From Vagococcus fluvialis bH819 (lineage in GTDB: Bacteria; Bacillota; Bacilli; Lactobacillales; Vagococcaceae), in assembly GCF_900163795.1 (NCBI RefSeq), contig NZ_FWFD01000007.1, positions 124,001 to 188,000 of the forward strand: a stretch of DNA of 64,000 bases, written 5' to 3'. Shown one piece after another: positions 24,139-30,507 of this stretch. How positions within the stretch are numbered: the first letter of the stretch is position 1; each line of letters opens with the position of its first letter. Below the pieces are notes generated by a model. That model was not told the DNA's origin, did no database searches, and saw only the letters and a list, made by a program, of their open reading frames with translations. Both the position numbers and the translations under genes were made by a program.

Positions 24139-25104
24139 ATGAGCATTCCTGTAACAGTCATTTCCGGCTTTTTAGGTGCTGGAAAAACCACTTTAATTAA
24201 TCAAGTATTAAAAGGATCTGATCTAAAACCTAATGAAGTGGTTATTATTGAAAATGAATTTGGTGAAAAAGGGATTGATCATGAACTTCTAATCCATTCA
24301 AAAGAAAACATTTTTCAAATGAACGGTGGTTGTATCTGCTGTAGTTTACGAACTGATTTGATGAGTGCATTAACCTCTATTTTAGATGTGTTTGTTGAAA
24401 CGGGGAATCCGATTAAGCAAGTGATTATCGAATCAAGTGGTGTTTCTGACCCCCAGCCAATTATTCAAACATTAGTTAGTGCGCCAAAAATTAGTAGTCA
24501 TTTTTATTTGGATAGTGTTCTCGTTGTGGTTGATAATGAAAATTTTGAAAATAGTTTGGTTTATCCAGAGGTGATGAAACAAATTGCTATGGCAGATCGT
24601 ATCTTTATTTCAGAAAAAAATGAAATGAAAGTTAGTCGTCAACTAATTGAAAAAATTGAAAGTATGAATCCATTAACTGATTTTTATCCATTTGCTTTAG
24701 ATGATTCGGCTGAGATGTTAGCAAGTAATGTTTTAAATAATGGCTTGTTTCGTAAGGAAGCTAACTTTTCAAAATCAGAAGATAGTCATCATCACCACCA
24801 TCATGAGTTCCAGTCTCTGTATTTAGAGGGAGATAGACCAATTAAGAAAAGTCTACTAGAAAACTGGTTATCTGGTTTGATGATGAATTATCAAGAAAAT
24901 ATTTACAGAATGAAAGGCTTTGTTTTGATTGATGATCAAGACTTCCAAATTGAAATTCAAAGTGTAAATCAATTGCTTAATTTTAATATGACGACACGTA
25001 TACCACAGGGGAAAGTTAATGAATTAATTATCATAGGGAAGAACTTAGATAAAGCGTATTTAGAGAGCAGTTTTAAAAAGATTCAAGATAAAAGTAGAGA
25101 GTAG
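24139..25104 (+). CDS. CobW/G3E-family GTPase, probable zinc metallochaperone
   Basis: 321 residues with Walker A GFLGAGKTTLINQ at the N-terminus, the metal-binding Cys-x-Cys-Cys motif in NGGCICCSLRTDL (near 58-63), G3 region IESSGVSDP and a His-rich stretch (DSHHHHHHEF, near 216-225). The C-terminal CobW_C domain follows. The family moves zinc to client enzymes in starvation (ZagA/YciC in Bacillus). It lies 69 bp after rpsN in the zinc-starvation operon, with GAGGAGG before the ATG. Confidence 0.9.
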   Translation: MSIPVTVISGFLGAGKTTLINQVLKGSDLKPNEVVIIENEFGEKGIDHELLIHSKENIFQMNGGCICCSLRTDLMSALTSILDVFVETGNPIKQVIIESSGVSDPQPIIQTLVSAPKISSHFYLDSVLVVVDNENFENSLVYPEVMKQIAMADRIFISEKNEMKVSRQLIEKIESMNPLTDFYPFALDDSAEMLASNVLNNGLFRKEANFSKSEDSHHHHHHEFQSLYLEGDRPIKKSLLENWLSGLMMNYQENIYRMKGFVLIDDQDFQIEIQSVNQLLNFNMTTRIPQGKVNELIIIGKNLDKAYLESSFKKIQDKSRE

Positions 25105-25112
25105 GAAAGTAA

Positions 25113-25238
25113 TTGGAAAAGACCGACATTTCAAGTGCGTACCGCAGACTTAAAAGCCCGAATATCAAGACAAGAAAGCGGGCGCTAAAGATTATTAAAG
25201 AGATGAAGCGCGGTAAAATCGCTAAGATGTACGCTTAG
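25113..25238 (+). CDS. 41-residue 'putative metal homeostasis protein', TTG start
   Basis: A micro-protein that begins 8 bp after the GTPase stop. The TTG start (25113) has AGGA 6 bp upstream. The product starts MEKTDISSAYRRLKSP and is strongly basic, ending KEMKRGKIAKMYA. From memory it matches the small Lactobacillales family annotated as putative metal homeostasis protein; the similarity was not computed. The place at the end of a Zur-type operon supports that. It is missed by ATG-only and long-ORF searches. Function unknown. Confidence 0.7.
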   Translation: MEKTDISSAYRRLKSPNIKTRKRALKIIKEMKRGKIAKMYA

Positions 25239-25277
25239 TTATTGAAAGATGAAGTTAGTAAGAAATTAATATTGTGA

Positions 25278-25403
25278 TATGATAATAAATGAAAGAGGCG
25301 TACGTCAATACGCCTCAATTTAGAACCGTTTTAAACGGGAGCTAGATTAAAATTAAAAGAAATAATCGTTAACCTGCCAAAGTTTAGACGATTATTTCTT
25401 TTT
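25278..25403 (+). ncRNA. Antisense RNA of a type I toxin-antitoxin locus (candidate)
   Basis: An extended -10 (TGATATGAT, -10 at 25278-25283) predicts a start near 25290. The RNA would hold hairpin GAGGCGTA/TACGCCTC (25295-25316), a small stem CCGTTT/AAACGG (25326-25338), then a strong terminator hairpin with arms AAGAAATAATCGT and ACGATTATTTCTT plus a T run (25357-25405). The last part is antisense to the stop codon and 3' end of the toxin gene on the opposite strand. Architecture fits RatA-like antitoxin RNAs; expression is inferred. Confidence 0.65.
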
Positions 25404-25496
25404 GTCTTTTTTGACTTCATTCAATATGCCGAAAATTATAGTTGCGATTAAAGAATCGAAATTAATCATTAGGCTTATTGCTTCCGCTATGGACAA
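25392..25496 (-). CDS. Type I toxin, holin-like (Hol_Tox/TxpA-BsrE class), TTG start
   Basis: A 34-residue membrane peptide: short N-terminus MSIAEAISLMINF, one hydrophobic helix (about 15-25, LIATIIFGIL), then a Lys-rich tail KKDKKK. This is the layout of TxpA/BsrE/'putative holin-like toxin' peptides, whose N-termini read MS-x-x-EA/QA-x-x-LMI. The TTG start has AAGGAAAGGA 9 bp upstream. A minus-strand -10 TATAAT lies at 25609-25614, giving a 5' leader of about 110 nt. A + strand RNA overlaps the 3' end. Toxicity is inferred from the family. Confidence 0.75.
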   Translation of the reverse strand: MSIAEAISLMINFDSLIATIIFGILNEVKKDKKK

Positions 25497-25766
25497 AACT
25501 GCCAATCCTTTCCTTAGATTTTGGTAATACGTACGTACTACGCATCACCTCACTTTCGATTAGAGATGGCTTCCGTCAAAACTTTTCTGCCAGATTATTG
25601 TCTCACGGATTATAAAAAAAGAGGGAATTAAAAATTATTTTATTCTAGCAGATTCTGTCTTTTTTATTATTAGCTACTATAGCTATTTGTTATTTTTCTG
25701 TTTGTGAAAATAACTTGCTAAGCTGTTCTAGTTTTATAATTATTAACATTTTATTAAAGAAAGCAC

Positions 25767-25795
25767 TTTACTTTTTAATCTGGTTGTAGTAAATT
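25767..25795 (+). promoter_or_regulatory. Promoter of the leader peptide-ABC exporter operon
   Basis: TTTACT (25767-25772), 17-bp spacer and TAAATT (25790-25795) predict a transcript start near 25802, about 40 nt before the leader ORF. Confidence 0.6.
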
Positions 25796-25844
25796 GTAGA
25801 AGTCAAGTGAAAAAGCAAAAAAATAAAGGAAAGGAGCAAGACTC

Positions 25845-25934
25845 ATGATGACTATTCAATTAATTAATTTCAGCAAATTAAATAGAAAAAGAATGAATCA
25901 ACGAACTCCTTATCCGGTATCTGTTATTTTTTAG
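25845..25934 (+). CDS. 29-residue leader peptide upstream of heterodimeric ABC exporter
   Basis: A short ORF with GGAAAGGAG 8 bp before the ATG. The product runs MMTIQLINFSKLNRKRM and ends TPYPVSVIF. It lies 166 bp before the exporter genes, and a terminator hairpin separates them. The layout matches BmrB-bmrCD of Bacillus subtilis, where ribosome stalling by certain antibiotics on the leader lifts transcription termination. Its codons for residues 22-25 can pair with the terminator's 5' arm, giving an antiterminator. Confidence 0.7.
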   Translation: MMTIQLINFSKLNRKRMNQRTPYPVSVIF

Positions 25935-26046
25935 CGTCAGTTTCTTTGTGTATAAAAAGTCACCAAGAGATTAACCTGTTTAAAATAAAAATTATCAACC
26001 GATAAAGTGTGGAGCAGTTAGATTCTACATCTTATGGGTTTTTTTG
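25909..26046 (+). promoter_or_regulatory. Transcription attenuator (terminator/antiterminator) ahead of ABC exporter
   Basis: Terminator: 13-nt arms at 26002-26014 (ATAAAGTGTGGAG) and 26023-26035 (TTCTACATCTTAT), one mismatch and several G-U pairs, then a T run (26039-26045). Antiterminator: CTTATCCGGT (25909-25918, within the leader ORF) can pair with ACCGATAAAG (25998-26007), which overlaps the terminator's 5' arm, so the two folds exclude each other. A ribosome stalled early in the leader would leave 25909-25918 free and so allow readthrough. Confidence 0.7.
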
Positions 26047-26099
26047 TGCGCTTTTTTAAGTGAAAAGCAAGCTGTTATAGAGAGTGAGGAAAAAAGTTT

Positions 26100-27842
26100 A
26101 TGTTAAAAACATTATGGATGTACATTAAGAAACATCCTTTTGCATACGGGGTTGCGACAGTATTTGCCATTATTTCATCGGGATTGACACTGCTTCCGAA
26201 TCTAGTGATTCAGAAATTTATTGATGCGATTGTGAATAGTGAATTATCAAAAGGTAACTTATGGAATTATTTGTTAGTTTTTTTAATCAGTATTGTCTGT
26301 ATCTATATTGTGGATGTAATTTGGGTGATAACGTTATTTAGTCAATCTTACAGATTCCAATCAGAAATGAGACGTAAGAGTTACAAGAAGTTGCTGAGTT
26401 TAAGAACACCGTTTTATGAGCGCTTCAGGTCTGGAGATTTGATGACCAGGATGACAAGTGATGTGGATTATTTAGGAGACGCAATCGGGTACGGCTTCAT
26501 GTTGATTGTTTCTAATATCACGTGGGCTGTCAGCATTTTAGTAGCGATGGTATTTACAACATCGTGGAAAGCAGCTTTAGTCAGTGTGTTGCCGCTAATT
26601 TTATTTGGGTACATTGTCTTTCTGTTATGGAAAAAAGTGGATGTTCTGTATGAAGATAATCGAGACAATGTCGCAAAATTAAGTAATGAAGTATTAGAAA
26701 TGGTAGACGGGGTTCGTGTGATGCGAGCTTATGGAAAAAAAGAGTTAGAGCAAGAAAGATTTCAAAAAAGAACAACCGAAGTACTAAAAAAAGCCAATAA
26801 TTTAGTTGTCTATAACGGGGCGATTGGTCAAGTAGCTAAGTTCTTAATTGGTTTAAGTACTGCAGTTGGTTTAGCTTTTAGTGGTTACTTAATCAATCAA
26901 GGGCAAATGACCATTGGACAATTGATCACGTTTCAAATTTATCTAGGGATGTTAAGTGGGGCGGTTTGGGGCCTTTCGGATATTGTTTTAGTTTATCAAC
27001 AAGGAAATGTCTCTTTTAGAAAAATTGAAGAATTGCTAACATCTGAAGATAGCTTAGAAAAAGAAGGTCAAAGAGAAATTGACCGAATTGATCGCATTGA
27101 ATTTGAAGACTACGTGTTTCAATATCCAACAGGCGAAGCCACAACCTTAAAGAAAATTGATTTTTATTTAAATCGTGGCGAAACTCTAGGGATTGTCGGT
27201 AAAACAGGTAGTGGAAAAACAACGCTTATTCGCCAATTACTTCGCCAATACCCAATTAGTGAAACAGGAGCAATTCGGATTAATGGCCAGTTGATTCAAG
27301 ATTACAGCATTCAAAATTTAGAAGGATTAATCGGTTATGTGCCACAGGAACACATTTTATTTTCTAAAACAGTGGGACATAATATTCGTTTTGGTAATCG
27401 TCAGGCAGATGAATATGCGATGAATGAAGCGATTGAATCAGCTGACTTTACAAAGGATATTGCACGGATGTCAGAAGGCTTGGAAACCTTAATTGGTGAA
27501 AAAGGTGTGTCGATTTCTGGTGGACAGAAGCAAAGAGTGTCAATTGCTCGAGCGTTAATCAGAGAACCTGAGCTGTTGATTTTAGACGACAGTTTATCAG
27601 CTGTAGATGCGAAAACAGAAAGTGCGATTATTGAAAATATTCGCCAAGTTAGACAAGATAAAACCAATGTCATCGTGACGCATCGACTTTCAGCTGTTGC
27701 TCAAGCAGATAAAGTATTAGTCATTGAAGATGGCAAGATTATCGAAGTAGGTAGTCCACAAGAATTATTAGAGTTAAAGGGTTGGTACTACGAACAGTAC
27801 ATGACACAACAAATGGAGGTGGAAGAAAATGAAACTATTTAA
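26100..27842 (+). CDS. Heterodimeric multidrug ABC exporter, degenerate-site subunit (BmrC/LmrC-like)
   Basis: 580 residues: six-helix ABC exporter domain (about 1-310) then a nucleotide-binding domain with Walker A GKTGSGKTT and signature SISGGQKQRVS. Walker B reads LLILDDSLSAVD, so the catalytic Glu is Asp. That is the mark of the subunit that forms the non-hydrolysing site in BmrCD/LmrCD-type heterodimers, together with the partner's altered signature. It overlaps the partner gene by 14 bp. Preceded by a leader peptide and attenuator. A drug-induced exporter is the best reading; the substrate is not known. Confidence 0.92.
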   Translation: MLKTLWMYIKKHPFAYGVATVFAIISSGLTLLPNLVIQKFIDAIVNSELSKGNLWNYLLVFLISIVCIYIVDVIWVITLFSQSYRFQSEMRRKSYKKLLSLRTPFYERFRSGDLMTRMTSDVDYLGDAIGYGFMLIVSNITWAVSILVAMVFTTSWKAALVSVLPLILFGYIVFLLWKKVDVLYEDNRDNVAKLSNEVLEMVDGVRVMRAYGKKELEQERFQKRTTEVLKKANNLVVYNGAIGQVAKFLIGLSTAVGLAFSGYLINQGQMTIGQLITFQIYLGMLSGAVWGLSDIVLVYQQGNVSFRKIEELLTSEDSLEKEGQREIDRIDRIEFEDYVFQYPTGEATTLKKIDFYLNRGETLGIVGKTGSGKTTLIRQLLRQYPISETGAIRINGQLIQDYSIQNLEGLIGYVPQEHILFSKTVGHNIRFGNRQADEYAMNEAIESADFTKDIARMSEGLETLIGEKGVSISGGQKQRVSIARALIREPELLILDDSLSAVDAKTESAIIENIRQVRQDKTNVIVTHRLSAVAQADKVLVIEDGKIIEVGSPQELLELKGWYYEQYMTQQMEVEENETI

Positions 27843-29580
27843 TCGAACCCTGAGTTATTATAAATATGAGTTACCTATGTACATATTGGGTGTTATCTTG
27901 TCACTGATTGCGGCAGCGACATCCATTTATGTACCGATGATAGGGAAACAAATGATTGATTATATTTCAGAACAAGTGAATGCACAACAAGAGATTGCTT
28001 TTGGTTTTTTAATTCAAAAATTCGGCTTTTTCATGTTAATTATTTTGTTTAGTAGTTTGTGTGGGTATGCTAGTTATTTACTCCTAGCATATACCTCAAA
28101 TCGAGTGAGTAAAAGATTACGTGATGAAGCATTTAATCACATGCAAAAACTACCAGTTTCATATTTTGATGACAAGCCAGCCGGAAAAATTTCAGCTAGA
28201 ATCGTCAATGATGTAGAGTTATTAAGAACGAACTTCTACATTAATTTCAGTAATGCGGTGATTATTGATATTTTAACAATTGGCTCAATTTATGTGGCTT
28301 TGTTTATTGTAAGTCCTAAAATAGGAACAGCTTTATTATTGCTATTTCCGTTCTTTATTGTTTGGCAATTAATCTATGCAAAATTAGCGACACCGATTAA
28401 TAAAAAATGGCGTGAGTCTGTGAGCGATTTGAACAGTCATACAGCTGAAATTGTTCAGGGTGTGTCGATTGTACAACTTTATCATCAACAAGACAGTATG
28501 CTAGAAGAATTTGAAGAAACGAATCAAACCTGGTTAGATACTCGGTTAAAATCAATTCGCTTAGATGGCTTTTTATCTTGGGATTTTTCAACGATGATCA
28601 AAAATTTGGTGATGTTTGCTGTGTTATTATTCATTGGGACACAGTTTGTAGATGGTGTGATGGGCTTTTCAATTGGAACAATTTATGTGATTATTAATTA
28701 CATTTCTCGATTATTTGACCCAATACTAGAATTGGTACGAATGATGTCAACCTTGCAACAAGCCTTATCAGGTGGGAGACGTGTGTTTGAACTACTTGAT
28801 GAACCAATCGAAGCAGATTCTACGGAAATCTTAAATTTTACAGAGGGACATGTCGTATTTGACCACGTGACCTTTGGGTATGATCCTGAAAAAGCAATTT
28901 TAAAAGAAATTAATTTTTCAGCGGATAAAGGTGAAACAATCGGTTTAGTCGGACATACTGGGTCAGGGAAAAGCTCAATCATTAATTTATTGTTTCGTTT
29001 TTATGACCCACAACAAGGGGCGGTGTTGATTGATGGGCAATCGTTAGCTGATAAAAACCGAGAGAGCATTAGAGAGAATATGGGGATTGTCTTACAGGAA
29101 CCTTATTTGTTTAGTGGCACCATTGCAACAAATGTTAGTATGAATGACCCTAAAATTACTGATGAGATGGTGACGGAGGCTTTAGAAAAAGTAGGAGGCA
29201 AAGACTTAATCGCTAAATTGCCTTTAGGCATTCATGAGCCAGTAGTAGAAAAAGGACAAGCATTTTCATCTGGCGAACGACAGTTAATTGCCTTTGCGAG
29301 AACATTAGCCAGTGATCCGAAGATTTTAATTTTAGATGAAGCAACGTCTCACATTGATACTGAAACCGAGGAAATTATTCAACATGCGATGGAAGTTGTT
29401 AAAGAAGGGCGAACAACGTTTATCGTGGCTCACCGACTATCAACGATACAAAATGCTAATCAAATCCTAGTTTTAGATAATGGCGAAATCAAAGAACAAG
29501 GAACCCATGAAAGTTTATTATCTATGGATAGCTATTATGCTGAAATGTACCGATTACAGGCACAAGGCGCTGCGAGTTAA
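27829..29580 (+). CDS. Heterodimeric multidrug ABC exporter, catalytic-Glu subunit (BmrD/LmrD-like)
   Basis: 583 residues with six membrane helices (about 1-315) and a C-terminal nucleotide-binding domain. Walker A is GHTGSGKSS and Walker B ILILDEATSHID with the canonical Glu. The ABC signature is altered to FSSGERQLIAF. Combined with the partner's SGGQ and Asp variant, the pair has one competent and one degenerate ATP site, the typical heterodimer design. An overlap of 14 bp couples translation. Confidence 0.92.
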   Translation: MKLFNRTLSYYKYELPMYILGVILSLIAAATSIYVPMIGKQMIDYISEQVNAQQEIAFGFLIQKFGFFMLIILFSSLCGYASYLLLAYTSNRVSKRLRDEAFNHMQKLPVSYFDDKPAGKISARIVNDVELLRTNFYINFSNAVIIDILTIGSIYVALFIVSPKIGTALLLLFPFFIVWQLIYAKLATPINKKWRESVSDLNSHTAEIVQGVSIVQLYHQQDSMLEEFEETNQTWLDTRLKSIRLDGFLSWDFSTMIKNLVMFAVLLFIGTQFVDGVMGFSIGTIYVIINYISRLFDPILELVRMMSTLQQALSGGRRVFELLDEPIEADSTEILNFTEGHVVFDHVTFGYDPEKAILKEINFSADKGETIGLVGHTGSGKSSIINLLFRFYDPQQGAVLIDGQSLADKNRESIRENMGIVLQEPYLFSGTIATNVSMNDPKITDEMVTEALEKVGGKDLIAKLPLGIHEPVVEKGQAFSSGERQLIAFARTLASDPKILILDEATSHIDTETEEIIQHAMEVVKEGRTTFIVAHRLSTIQNANQILVLDNGEIKEQGTHESLLSMDSYYAEMYRLQAQGAAS

Positions 29581-29587
29581 TCAATTA

Positions 29588-29633
29588 CCTTTTTTACTTA
29601 CTCATTTTAGTGAGAAGTAAAAAAGGTTTTTTT
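29588..29633 (+). terminator. Terminator after ABC exporter operon
   Basis: CCTTTTTTACTTACTCA pairs with TGAGAAGTAAAAAAGG (one bulge) and is followed by seven T. Confidence 0.9.
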
Positions 29634-29710
29634 ATTTGAAATTACCTAGTAACTAAATTTGGTTATGTATATAATGAAAAGGATTCTAACTATAGAAAGA
29701 AGCCTATAAC

Positions 29711-30223
29711 ATGTCAAAAATATTAATCGCTTATTCCACTGTGGATGGACAAACAAAAAAGATAGCAGAAACTTTATCCGAAAACATAAAAGGTGAGGTA
29801 GTTGTTAAACGGTTTGAAGAAATCAAAGATATCACGGAGTTTGATAAAATAATCATCGGTTCTTCCATTCGTTATGGTAAATTTCCTAAAAAATTATATC
29901 GCTTTGTTGAAAAAAATCAGAAAGAACTAGAAGAAAGACAAGCCGACTTTTTTGGTGTTAATTTAATTGCGAGAAACCCAGAAAAATGTGTGGTTGAAAA
30001 CAATGTCTACGTCAGAAAATTTTTAGATAAAATCAGTTGGAAACCTAATAAAGTTCAAATTTACGCGGGAGCTTTGAATTACACAACGTATAAATTATTT
30101 GATAAAAAAATGATTCAATTAATTATGAAGATGACAGATGGTCCTACTAATCCTAGCGTAGATTTAGAATTTACGGATTGGGAGAAGGTTTGTGAGTATG
30201 CTGAGGTGGTTAATCATAGGTAA
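29711..30223 (+). CDS. HemG-like flavodoxin (menaquinone-dependent protoporphyrinogen oxidase family)
   Basis: 170-residue long-chain flavodoxin fold. FMN-phosphate loop YSTVDGQTKKIAE is at the N-terminus and IIIGSSIRYGKFPKKLYRFVEKN carries the HemG-specific insertion. The C-terminus MTDGPTNPSVDLEFTDWEKV is also typical of HemG. In E. coli it oxidises protoporphyrinogen IX with menaquinone. No other heme-synthesis genes are in the window, and related lactic bacteria usually lack the pathway, so the physiological substrate may differ. Transcribed alone. Confidence 0.8.
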   Translation: MSKILIAYSTVDGQTKKIAETLSENIKGEVVVKRFEEIKDITEFDKIIIGSSIRYGKFPKKLYRFVEKNQKELEERQADFFGVNLIARNPEKCVVENNVYVRKFLDKISWKPNKVQIYAGALNYTTYKLFDKKMIQLIMKMTDGPTNPSVDLEFTDWEKVCEYAEVVNHR

Positions 30224-30303
30224 TTATGGTAAAACAGATGTAGAGAGGTATTAAATAGGATAGCTAAAAACGAAGGTGAGAGTGCTTTTTTAAAACTAAA
30301 CGG

Positions 30304-30356
30304 TGTGACAGAAGTATTCAGCTTCTTATTTCTTGAAGCTGAATACTTCTGTCACA
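30304..30356. repeat. Perfect 22-bp inverted repeat (hairpin)
   Basis: Arms at 30304-30325 (starting TGTGACAGAAGTATTCAG) and 30335-30356 are perfect complements around a 9-nt loop. CGG/CCG extends the stem after a bulge. There is no T run directly after it. The right arm resembles the terminator at 22075-22133. It may act as a bidirectional stop or RNA-stability element between convergent genes. Confidence 0.8.
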
Positions 30357-30359
30357 ACC

Positions 30360-30416
30360 GTGGTCTTATTTATACGAATATTCTTTAATAGTCAGGGGAT
30401 AAAAAGTCTGCTTTTT
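30360..30416 (-). repeat. Dispersed intergenic repeat, copy E (3' half only)
   Basis: TTTAATAGTCAGGGGATAAA and AAGTCTGC match the end of copies C and G. The GAGNGGTGAAAA start is missing. It lies about 90 bp beyond the stop of the minus-strand surface protein and in the same sense. Confidence 0.7.
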
Positions 30417-30507
30417 ATTTAATTACCAAATTAAATAGTGTTTATACCTAAAAGGAAGCTCTTTATTCTTCACAAGGCACTACATTTAGATTAATTTATG
30501 GATAGCA

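Noticed and set aside
26468-29000. Several minus-strand open frames within the ABC exporter genes
   Set aside because: All lie within strongly coding + strand genes and lack ribosome sites.
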